A DNA stretch of 64,000 nucleotides from positions 868,001-932,000 of the forward strand of contig NW_026570248.1 of the NCBI RefSeq assembly GCF_019649055.1, read 5' to 3'. The notes beneath the pieces were generated by a model. It was not told the DNA's origin, searched no databases, and worked only from the letters and a program-made list of their open reading frames with translations. Origin of the DNA: Paramacrobiotus metropolitanus. Lineage: Eukaryota; Tardigrada; Eutardigrada; Parachela; Macrobiotidae. Position numbers and translations under genes: made by a program. Of the stretch, positions 47,288-58,700 are shown in pieces (within the stretch, counting starts at the first letter, position 1; each line of letters opens with the position of its first letter).

Positions 47288-48944
47288 TCTCGCGGGACGA
47301 TTTAAAGGTCCGGTTCTAACAATAAAAAGCAAGTTTGAAAGTTTCGGTGAATTTGAAAACCGAAAAAACAGACTCGGAGTACGATAACGGATAGTAAACA
47401 GAATAACAGTACTTATATTGTAAATTCACAGGCATACAGCTTAATTTCAGTACGGTACGGACTACGGAGACCTTGAACGCAAACTGTCAAACACGCAGAT
47501 GCAGAAAGGTACTGTAGTTGATTAGCATAACAACAGTATATTCTGGTGCACTTATTGTTGCATGTACGTACCTGTACCGTTTCAAATTTATTAATAACTT
47601 ATAACTTCAGAGTATGAAAACCGAAAAGTAAAATAAATACTGGCAATGCCTTAAACTAGACATTCAAAAACATAAATATTGACAGATCTTCCATTAACTT
47701 GCACTAAACAGCACATTTCAAAACACATACAACTGCGGGCTGCAACAACTCATTAAGCTCCTTATGACAGGATTGTAAGATCCTCGAAATTTGCAAAACA
47801 GCAACACCACGAAGTAAAAACTAAAAAGTATACAAACTTAGCAGTCTACGGTTAAGATTTCATGCAAATCTACCGTACGACGGTACGAGCAGACGAACTT
47901 GACTCACATCGGCTGTTTTAGGCAATAGCAGCAATACTCATCAAAAACCTTGGAACTGGAAGCCAACAAAACAAACAATCTTGGTCAGGATTCTATAGAT
48001 CAGTGGTATTTCCAGAATCTTAAATGCCAGACAAGTATTGTGACTATTGTCCCTCTAATTCGATATGAGGCGCAAAATTAACGATCACGAATTCAGCCTC
48101 ATCCAGACTCCAAACAAAAATATCACACTGAGATATTGTAAATAATGAGGTCCACCTGTTGTAAAGGTGCCGCACAAATAAATTATTCGTATATGAAATT
48201 CTACTTTAATAAACAAAAACAAGTACCGTACAAAAATTGTACTACCAGTCTACCAATAAAACTAGCAAGAAAATTAATTTTTCAGCCAGCCAGATAGCTT
48301 TAAAAATGTCCGCAGTCTTTCGGTGACTTCGGCGGCTCGGCCATTCACATGTCAGTGGTTCAAGGCTGGCCTTGACGCTGCACCACCAGCCCAACGTCCA
48401 CGACAACGCGTACCCCGCACCGGTGGTCTAGTTCGACTTTGTCGGAACATAGGGCTGTCGGTGCTATGACACTGTGAAGTATTACTTACTTCCGTTTCAT
48501 TTAAAATTCAAGTGCTCGCAACTTCGCACTGCGAGCTCGAACAAAATAATAACAACTTAACATTTAACAACAACACAAAAATTAATAATAATTAAATGGT
48601 ACAGTACGAACTACGAGTCTGTACTTCCAGAATCTAGCTTGGCAAAAATAAGGAACGTTGATAACAATCATAACATTATTATTCTTGTCACTTTTATTCC
48701 AGGATATTTCGAACTTCTCCAGAGTCCCGATGTCATCCTTCTGGTGTGCTTGACAGAGCGATTTTTCGTCCATGACCATGGTCCCTTGAACCGATGAAGA
48801 ATTCAGGCTATGTGCTCGCGCTTAAATCTCGAATCTGCAGCACGCACACTGCGATTTGACTGCAAATTCTGCAATATTCGCAATATTTCAAGTACTTCTT
48901 TGTAGTTTGCTCAGCTTTTACTACTCTGCAAATTAATTTGCGAA
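47288..48944. other. Divergent region TATDN2/MRPL10 with a GC-rich pocket
   Basis: 1.66 kb containing both promoters. Between about 48310 and 48470 a markedly GC-rich stretch is open on both strands and has a good minus-strand acceptor (TACTTCACAG at about 48473). A minus-strand frame near 48779-48582 is also open. I could not identify a protein. Confidence 0.4.
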
Positions 48945-50062
48945 ATGCTCGCTGCCAGAGTAAGTTGCTCCCGGTGTGCTTTTGATATCTCCGCACCTTC
49001 CCGTGGAGTATGGAGTGCATCGCTAGACTCCTTGGGCTTGATTAATACACGGAAAAACGCGCTTTTGCAAAACTGGACTGGAACGACTTCGGTGTTTTGG
49101 GAACAGCGGAGAACCAAACTTAATTTCCAACATCCTCCTTCTCCGCACGCTCGAAAACGACGAATTCTGCATGTCACAAAACCCTTCTACTTTCCTTTGA
49201 AGCGACCGGTTAATGAAAGCTGTGTCAATCTTATGCCACGAGACGAGGTACGTGTAGTTACTTTGTTACTGATTGCTTATTTTAATTTTAATCGTATATT
49301 ACAAAATTGACAATGTGTTACGAGCATGGTATTGCTTTTTTTCTTAGCCTTTCCCTCTCAATCCGCTGGAATTTTTATTAGCCATGAGAGCACGCGAAGT
49401 TATTGCTGATGCCAAATTATTAGTGCTTGCCCATACCAACCCGACTTCGATAAATACTTGGAAGACTTACCAAAATAAGGTATTTAAAACGGGCATTCGA
49501 CTTTGGAGAATCTTCGACAATCGTGTTTTAATGGAGGCAACAAAAGGAACGAGATTCGAGGTTATGAAACCTTTTATGCAGGTAAAAGTATTTCCACTGC
49601 TAATTTATTGTGCTCGTCTGCGTACTGTACGCCTATGGTGTCCATTTTTTAACGTCAAAGTACGGTTTTCAATGGCCTGCGGCCACTGAAGCGTCAGATA
49701 AGACCAATATCTTATTAAGTTTTCGGTTATAATTATTACTATTTGTTTCTGGTTTATTTTAGAACGATTACCTGGAGACCATTCTGATTACATCCCCAGA
49801 ATTGAATTTCCAAGCCATGGTCAAGGCTTTGAAGTTTTTCTCATCGTATGTACCGCTGCTGGCAATCGTGGAAGGCAGTCGGGTTGTATCGTATCCGCAA
49901 CTGCAGGCGTTTGCTAAAACATACAAAGCCGGTATCACGGGACTGCATGCTGAAGTCAGTGCCAGTCTGTCCAGTCCGTTATCTGTTTTGAGCCAAAACA
50001 TTCAACATCCTTACTGGATGCTATCACGAAGTTTGGATTACATATCAAAGAACCCTTCGTAG
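48945..50062 (+). CDS. MRPL10: Mitochondrial large ribosomal subunit protein uL10m
   Basis: The L10 stalk base protein of the mitochondrial ribosome. Three exons, 48945-49247, 49348-49581 and 49763-50062, all phase 0, about 278 aa. The N-terminus is basic with few acids (MLAARVSCSRCAFDISAPSR), fitting a mitochondrial presequence. The L10 fold follows: AMRAREVIADAKLLVLAHTN, then RLWRIFDNRVLMEATKGTRFEVMKPFM, then SSYVPLLAIVEGSRVVSYPQLQAFAK, in the order and spacing of mammalian MRPL10, although identity is low. The start is the first ATG after in-frame stops. The tRNA-Gln gene lies 450 bp downstream on the other strand. Confidence 0.8.
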
Positions 50063-51149
50063 ACGTATTGTGTGTTTTCTGTGTAATGATTAGTTTTTTT
50101 CTTGAACTGTACTTCGTAAAATGAGCACTTTTGGCAGGACCACAGCTGTTTAGAATGGTATTAAAATTTTCAAATTCAAAGTGCATTATTATGTATAGTG
50201 TGTAATATCATTATAAATCATCTCCTTGGCTTTTATAATTTTTCAGTTCCTACATTTTAATTCCATGGTTTATTATCCGAAATCGTAACTACCAAGAATG
50301 TAACTGATGACTTCTGACTTCCGGTCATCACTGTGCATTGTGTTAGCGCAATAATTTCCGCTAGAAACTGATCACGGAATAAGCTTAGAAGCCTGCCGTC
50401 GGCCACCAGGAGGCAGGAAGAGAAAGCAAAGAAAGGTTGAACGTCTGGGGAGACTAAAAATGGCCAAAAAAAATTAAAAGGGCTGCCCCACTAGCCCTTG
50501 CGATGAGAAAAACAAGGCCGTACCGAGAGTCGAACTCGGGTCGACGGATTCAAAGTCCGACGTGCTAACCACTACACCATACAGCCTTAACTACATTACC
50601 GTTTGAAGCATTATTGCAGCGAAATGAGATTAAAACATAAATAGTCTGACATTCTGACCTACCTTAAGATGCCAGTTACCTGCTAGTGCACTGCCTATAC
50701 ACTACGCTTGCGCTTTAACTTGGATCTGCATTGGTTGACTGCGTTTTCCGGATTTGACACACAAAAAGTTAAAAAAATTCCAAAAAAACATTTTTTCCAG
50801 CTTATCGTATGAAAGTGAAACATGTGGTAAGTTTATCGCACAGTAGTTAATATTGAATGGTGCCATGTACAAAATCCTTCCTGGCTCTATTTGTTTTGTT
50901 GTTGGTAATTTTCACTAGTTGCGGTTTGATTCGGAATCCAGATTTACGGATTTGAGGTACAGCGCAGTCAGTTTGGTTTGAAGATCCCAACCTTACTTCC
51001 GCAAACTCACATCCTGATTGAAGGAACCTTCAACCTGTTGATGTATGAGTGGTCAAACTTACCTGCATGACAGAAACGATAAAATGTTTTATTAGCAGAT
51101 AAATTACGGTAACACAATAAGCGAACACCGTTCGTGTTGGAGCGCCGCG
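50063..51149. other. Intergenic MRPL10-IPO11 with tRNA gene
   Basis: Apart from the tRNA-Gln gene at 50516-50586, no further coding or repeat feature was recognised. Confidence 0.5.
50516..50586 (-). tRNA. tRNA-Gln (anticodon UUG)
   Basis: The minus strand reads GGCTGTA...TACGGCC, a 7 bp acceptor stem with one G-U pair. The D arm is TGGTGTAGTGGTTAGCAC, giving the A box. The anticodon loop CTTTGAA holds TTG, and the T arm CCGAGTTCGACTCTCGG gives the B box. The anticodon stem has a U-U at its base (27/43). No intron and no encoded CCA, as expected in eukaryotes. A TTTTT pol III terminator follows 3' (complement of about 50508-50512). Confidence 0.95.
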
Positions 51150-54100
51150 ATGGGTACTGAAGATCAGAATACTCAGAGCCGTGATAATTCCCAGCTGAAT
51201 ATCGCGGAGATTTTCCACGCGCTCAACCTTTGCACATCGTCCCTGGATCCTGAGAGTGTTCGTGCCGGGGAACAGAAACTCCAGGATTATCGCAACCATG
51301 CGCAATTTCTGCCGGCACTCGCCACCATCGTCTCCGATGCAAGCACCAATGATACAGTACGCACACTGGCGGCCATTGTTTTCAAGAGCTCGATCGAGCG
51401 ATTCTGGCGCAGCGGTCCTCTTATGCTGCAGGAGCGCGACAAGCGAGCTTTGCGCAGTCTGATGTTTGCTTCCTGTTTCCAGCAGCAGTGCATCGCTGTA
51501 AGTTTCGTTGCGCTGTATGCATTTATTTCATGTTTTTCTGTGTTCTCAGTTATGGCCCGCATGTAATAAATTGCTGTATATTTGATTTCGCTGAATCATA
51601 TTTGTGGTGCCGGAATGTTATAAAAATGAATTTTCTGGACGCAGACATTAAAGCAGCTGCTAGCGGTTATTGGAAAAATTGCCCGTTTTGATTTTCCACG
51701 GTCGTGGTCCACGCTGATCGAAGAAATCGGACAGAAGTTGGTGGAGGATAACCATGAAATCCAGTATCGTGCCATGCGTCTGCTGCACGAATGCACTCGT
51801 GAATTGGCGTGTAAACGACTGCCAGCTGATCGGAAGGCATTTCTTGAGGTTTGTGGATAGAATTATTTTTTATCTTGGTATTTTTTGAAGATTATGAACT
51901 TATTTAAAAAACGCAGATGTTACCTCGCTTTAGGTCTCTGGAAACATATTTCTTCCGGTTCTGGATTTGTTCCAGAATAATCTGGGCGTGGTTTTGAAAA
52001 GCCCCTGTGAAGCGCTTCCGAGCAATGCGATTTATGTGCAGAAAGCCTTGTACGCGGCGAAAGTTCTGCAAACATTGATGGTCAATGGAATTAAGGATCA
52101 CAAAGCGTTTGGACCATATCGAAAATACTGGGATTTTGTCGGCGACACTAATCTGGTGTTCAGTTTATTTGATTACGCCTCGACAAGCGAGAATCTACTG
52201 CAGCGGCCCGATATCGTGGATGTCGCTTCTAATTTGCGGAAGATCGGTCATCGCATTCTACGAACGGTAAGAATTAATTCACAATTAGTGCAACAGAAAG
52301 TGTAAACTTGTTTATACCGCTGTTACGATACGGAAGATAGTGAATTCCAAATTTTTCAAAACTAATGTTGTCGTCTTTCGTTGATGATTTCCTGTTTTTG
52401 ACTCCACTGGTTTTTATTTGCGTTATTATAGCTCTTGAACATGATGGAGGAGCATCCACTAGCAACATCTCAGTGTCTGGAGCGGTTGATGGTACAAGTA
52501 ATTCCGATCGTTTTTGGAGATGTTGCCCGCTTCAACTTATCGGAGCGCGTGCTAGTGACTGCCATGAACATCATAAAGATTTTCCATTCGGAGCGAAGCT
52601 ATCGTTCTGTTCGACTGGAAGGTTCGTATTGTTACTGTTGGGAATCTGGATGTGCGAAAGATAAAATTCAGAGTATGTGCAGATGGTCCAGAAACTGCGG
52701 ATTTCATGCGGATTAGGGAAAATTGTTTTGGCTCTGCTAACGTGATACACATGGTGGACATGGTTATTACTCGATATTTACCGCTTTCTGAAGCCGATAT
52801 TGATCGTTTGGAGCACGACACAGAGGATTTTTGTAAGTGTGCAAGTGTAGCGATGTAAATTTCCAATGGCAGCGCTGTAACTCCATTCCTTTTTTAAGGC
52901 AACGAAATCGAAGGTCACGAAAACTGGAAGTTCTGCGTACGTGCTGCTGCAGAAACCCTTCTTTCTGCATTGTGTTATTGCAATCCTGACGTTGGATCTC
53001 AAAAGTATGCAGGGTCTGAATTTTCGAATTTTTGCACTTTTCGCAGAGTCATGATCAACCCGTTCTATTTACATGTGGCTCTCATTGGTAAATTTTGTTG
53101 CAGAATTGTGGAACTGATAAAAAGCACTACGGTGGATACTGCCATGGCGCCAGTGATGCGGGAAGGCATATATTTTGCTGCTGGTTTAGCAGCTTTTCAT
53201 CTGTTTGATTCATTGGATTTTGACTCACTTTTCAAACAAAATCTTTGGCAGGAATATCAGAACAAATCCCCTAGGTGAGTACATAGAAACTGTTATCCGA
53301 ATACCGTCCGCAGTTTCAGTTTAACCGTTTCCACTTTGGGCGTTTGCGATTTTCCATTGAATGACTCTCTTAAGGTTAAGTTGGGCATGATTTCTTTATC
53401 GAAGCATTGTTTGCTGCTCAGTACATTGTAATGAGTGTATACCCTTATTTTTAGCAATATGATCATTCGTCGGCGAATTTTATGGCTTGTTGGAGAATGG
53501 TCTTCTGTTCGTCTGGCTAATGAATCTCGAGCTGTCATGTTCAAAATGATCGTAGATGGCCTTCAAAAATCTGAACATTTCGCTGTGCGGTTGATGGCCG
53601 CTCGTGTCATCAAGTCCACGGTGGACATCTTCGAGTTTCGTGTGGATGATATTATGCCGGCAGCCCCGGCTATCATTGAGGGTCTGCTAAGTCTATTGTC
53701 CGAATGCACATCGAATGACAGTCAAGTTGTTGTGCTCAATTCCCTAAATGTGACCTTGGAACGGCTGGAGTCCCATATCCAGCCGTTTGTTGGCCAGCTA
53801 CTGCAGTGTCTCTCCGGATTGTGGCACAGCAGTGCAGAGAATCATTTGGTGCAGTGTGGGATTGTTACTGCGGTGCGAACAGCCGTCCGTGCTTTGCGCC
53901 ATGATGCAGCGAAAATTGAGCCATTCGCGTGTGAACTCATTGCCCTCAGTACCGACTTAACCAATCCCGTGTCTGTCCATTTGATTACGGATGGACTGGA
54001 ATTATGGAATAGTTTGATTCAGAATAGTGAGTTCTGTGGAGATTCGTTAAAAAAACTCTTAGTGGAGCGCCTGCCTGCCATGCTGGAGATTGCTTCTGAA

Positions 54101-55163
54101 AACAGGGAATTGGTTCGGGATGTAATTGATAACTATATGTTGTTGTGTCCGGAAGTATTCTTTACAGAGTTTTATGAAAAATTGATTGTCTGGGGTGCTG
54201 AGGAAGTCAACAAAGTAAAGGAAGAAGGCCTGGCCATAATCATCAAAATGCTGGATTTGAGTGTGCAGGTGTTTGATGCGGCGGCCATTCCCAAATTGGT
54301 GCCATTGCTCGTTGTGCTTATTTGTGATTTACCAACAGATGGCAATCGAGTTTTTGCGCTGAAAATGGGTTTACTTGCGCGCTGCATATACGCCAATTTT
54401 TCTGCGTTTTCCGCTGTATTCTCCGCAGTTGCCATTGAGAAGCATGCGCCGGATCCTGTCGATGTTTTCCATGCGTTTGTAAAAATATGGACTGATCAGA
54501 TCACGTGGATTTCCAAGTTGGAGCGGACAAAATTGTGTGGTTTGGCGCTGATGCAAATGATGACAGCTGATCCCAAGTACGTACTGTGTGAAGATCATAA
54601 GTAATAGGATCGAGGATTATGCACCGCAGGTTCTTTCTGTCCATTTGAAAAGCAGGCATCGCTTTTTTGTAAAGTTTAAGACGACTTTGTATTCCACAAG
54701 CGAAGCATACGCGATATAACACCGCAGGTTTAAGAACGTATAAATTTGTCATGCGTTTTTGTTACTGTTTAGTCTTTTTTTGTTTTTCCTCAGGCTGATG
54801 GCTGTGCATTTTCCTGCTGTAAGTCTGGCGCTCGTCGACATCATGTCGCAGCTCTCAACCGGTGATGTCTACGGTGGAGACGCCCCTCGGGCAGATGGTG
54901 AAATTGATTTGCTAAATATTAGTCAGGATGAATCATTCTCCAATGAGAAACTGACCCATTCGCTGATGGCGACCGGAAGTTATGATGATTTGAGGAAGCA
55001 CGACTTGAAAAATCGCAATATTTGTTATTCCATCGATATGGTTCGGTATCTCAAAGACAAATGGCGAGAATTGGCTGCCAAAACAGGAGATGCGTTTATT
55101 GCTAATTTATGGAAAATGCTAGATGTGGAAACCAAAGAAAAATTTCGCTACATTGTTTCCTGA
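51150..55163 (+). CDS. IPO11: Importin-11 (nuclear import receptor)
   Basis: A HEAT-repeat karyopherin-beta that carries UBE2E-type conjugating enzymes and RPL12 into the nucleus. Nine exons: 51150-51497, 51645-51848, 51934-52266, 52432-52625, 52672-52832, 52899-53004, 53104-53274, 53455-54576 and 54794-55163, about 1002 aa (human 975). Segments matching human: KSSIERFWR, KIARFDFPRSWSTLI, ECTRELACKRLPADRKAF, VITRYLPLSEADIDRLEHDTEDF, GLAAFHLFDSLDFDSLF, RRRILWLVGEW and DGLELWNSLIQNS. The intron between exons 4 and 5 is only 46 bp (GTATTG...TTCAG); another donor four bases upstream breaks the frame, so this choice rests on phase and alignment. Exon 8 encodes 374 residues, much longer than the rest. 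Confidence 0.94.
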
Positions 55164-55774
55164 CTTGGATGATGGTGGACTAAATATTCCGGTATTCACA
55201 GGGAAACCGTGGTGGTTGCCTCTTGAAATGTTCTGACTTGTAAGGAGATGCACCGTTGCAGTTCTGTGCAGGTTTTAATGTGACAAAGAGTTCGATTTGA
55301 TTTTAATGATTTACCAATTGTGAATTTATGGCAAACTGTTTCTTTACTTCTATATCTGAAATAACAAAAAATAACAAACAAAACCATGCGTTTCCTAAGC
55401 AGCCAGATTATTCCAAGGCACGGCTACTAATAACGAGATCTTGAGTTTTCGATACATAGAAATAAAACGGTAAAACAGAAAGTCCGGTGGTATACTCTAA
55501 CGACGAAACCATGCAAAAACACGGTGATGCAGTCATTCAGTTCACAATTCACATTCGGATTTTTGGCAATCGAAGGGCAGCAAAAAACCATCTATTTGAG
55601 CGAGATATGTTTTTACATCTTTCTAAGCGAGCAAATATTGTTTGGCAGGATCCTTGCAGCTGCATCGTCAGTGCTCCTCTTTCCGCTATAATGAAGCACG
55701 GAATGCCTGAGTAGATCTGACATCTCCATCCGATAATAAATTTTCGTATTGCACTCTGCCTGCGTCATTGATAA
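55164..55774. other. Convergent 3' region IPO11/CDK17
   Basis: 611 bp between stop codons of converging genes. Short frames are present but none is recognised. It should hold both 3' UTRs. Confidence 0.45.
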
Positions 55775-58700
55775 TCACAGCAGCATGCTTTGTCTGCGAG
55801 GCTTTCCATGTGATGAGCCTGAAAGAAACAGACTCCCATCAGTTTCTATCGTGCAACTACTTCGCAAACTAATATGATCGAAAAGATCCAAAAAGTACTA
55901 AGCCTCGATTATCTTGTTTTCTCTGTGCACACAACCCCTGTGTGGCTGTGCTCGTACCTGTCGGTATTAGGCTAGATATCGATAGCAAAATAATTTATAT
56001 TTAATTGTTAATCAACACAAAATTTTCGTACTTAACTTCGTTAATTAACTTGCTACGGTAATGCAGTATAAACTATCGACATTCCACATCTGATAACTAT
56101 TTTTAATTTGCAAAAAACGAAATCCAACATCGGCACGTACGAGTAGGAGATTACAAACAAAATTTAGTGCTTAAATCTGCCAATGGTACTCACTTGGCAC
56201 AGAGTAGTGTAAGGTGTTCTCCCGCTCCATCGCAATATTGGGTAATGAGAATATGGAAGCGGCTAAAGAAAATCAGCCCCATTATTTCTATTGATTATAT
56301 GGTAATGTTTGAATACAGTACTCGTGGAGAGAGGCCACAGGAGCACTCACTGTCGTCAAGCTGCAGAATGGACGGGCCCAACGGTCGGAAGTAGGGATGA
56401 CGCATTGCGTCACCGGCAGTTATCCGCTGGCGCACATTATACTGCAAGCACACACAGAAAGTGTTAGACAAAATGGCAATTCAGGTCAATATCTTCGTTA
56501 AACAGGGATATAACATAAGAAACCAAGAAAGCAAATAATTACACAGAGAAAACGAGTGATCAGATCGAGGCCATCCAAGTCCAGTCGGGGAACCTGGTTG
56601 ATGAGGGGCTGCGGCTCATAGAAGGGCAATCCCAGGGCTTTAAACTCCTCGCTTTCCTGGATATGGGGCCATTCGCCCTCCGTGGGTGTGCCCAACATCT
56701 TGAAGATTAAATGCATTTCATCTTCGGTTGTCGAGCCGGGAAACATTGGGCGACCAGTGGCCATTTCATAGAATATACATCCCACACCTAATCACAATGA
56801 TCCATCACGGTCACCAACGTAAGTTATGTCAAAAAGGTGAGCCGTAGTGGCAGTAGATATCAAAGAAGCATCAAAGTGCGTTACAAATGCTTGCATCATA
56901 AATCTTACATCTGGTAATGCACGTAGTTAAGCTTTCTTTAAAATCTAGGCGACATGATCTAGAGCTATGCAGACTTCAGTTAACTACCAGGTAAAGTGAT
57001 ATTTTTTATTAAACGAAACAATACATAAAGTACGTTAGCTTATGAAGCCTAGAAAACTTGTCCTTTGTGTATTAACTATAAACTGAGCTGAAAGATCTGC
57101 ACTACGCGTTAGATGCATCCAAAGTTGTTAGGAAAAATCAATCATCGAGAGGATGTGGTCGGAAGTGGTCTCATTACGGATATTAAAAGTACTGTGCGCA
57201 CTACGCATTCATACCGCTTCTTCGAGGCTGGGTCGCTAAAGTGCCAGAACGGAAATAGCAGCAGACTTACCCCACATGTCAATGTGCGTCGTGTAATCTG
57301 TGGCGCCCAAAAGAATATCCGGCGGCCGATACCTATCATTTTAGCAATATTTGTTGGTATATTTCAGAAAACACCACGAGACAGTCGGTATTTAAACAGA
57401 CGTATGGTATATCGCAAAATAAGGAATGCACCCTTATCGCGATGCTACGAGCATTCTATTGAGTTTTCCTTTTTAAAGGATTGGTCAAATAGTTATAGCA
57501 ATAATCATACCCAATTCTAGCTTATGTTATTATTGTGGCTTTGGCGCGGTACCGTACATATATAATTATGTGCATATGCTAGTCTTGCAAAATTTTGGTA
57601 TGTAACCATTGTTCTGTTCAGGTTTCGTTCCTGTGGTGCATCGTGAACTGTAAACTATGTTACTGTGTAGTAGTCAGAATAGCAACAGAATTATACTACA
57701 ATATCCTCGTACATTATCTCAAAAACTTACCATAAGGTGACAACTTCATTGGAGAATGTTTTGGTTGGAACAGATTTCGCTCGGGCCAGTCCAAAATCGG
57801 CTAACTTTAGCTCGCCGCGATCACTAATCAATAAATTCTGCGGTTTCAAATCCCTGTGTAATACCTGCAAATTAATAATGTCTTTTATAGATCGGAATCG
57901 ATCCGTAGTAGACAGCAAAATTGAAATTGTCAACGCCTGCACAATCAACACACTCACTCGACGTTTGTGGCAGTAATTCAGACCGCGCAGTAGTTGCAAG
58001 AGGAACAGCTGCAAATTGAAAAGGAGAATATTATATATTTTGTGTAAATGCTGAGAAGTAGGTCAATGGAGAGATGCTGAATTATAGAGTGAACGTAAAT
58101 GCAAAATTAATCACATTATCCAGTCTCATTCATGGGAAACGTACTCGAATATTTTTGAGGTTGATGTAGTTGTTGTAGCGTTCCATATAAGATTTGAGAT
58201 CGCTTTCCAAATATTCAAAGACTAGTACCAGCGACTTTTCGCTGTGGATAATGTCATGCAAGGTTACAATATTGGCGTGTCGAAGGTCGCGCAGCAAGGA
58301 AACTAAAACCATCACATATTGAGCACAACGACAAGTTTCCATTAAGTCTCATAAATAATTCTGGAAACAAAACTAGTGTCGAACCAGTTACTGCATTTCC
58401 GATCTAACAAGTGCAATCGGTTCATGTCGTTTGCAATAGCCAACGACATGAACGACATACACATTCTAGAATAAGCTCGTGTTGTATCGAAAGTTTTGTA
58501 AGGTGGCTAAAGAATAGCCGGTTAAAAGAAAAGAACTATAGTACAACTTAAAATATTCTCTGTGTTATACTCGCATACATATTAACTCTATACGTTTTAT
58601 ATTAAAATTTAGTTGTAGTCGCTTACAAAGTTACGAGATGTTAAAAGTTTTTCTAAATCAGCAATAATGACTTCCTCAGGAAAAGGGTAAGATCGACAAA

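Noticed and set aside
52622-52671. Alternative importin-11 donor GTTCGT at 52622
   Set aside because: It breaks the frame into exon 5, which is fixed by the strong match VITRYLPLSEADIDRL.
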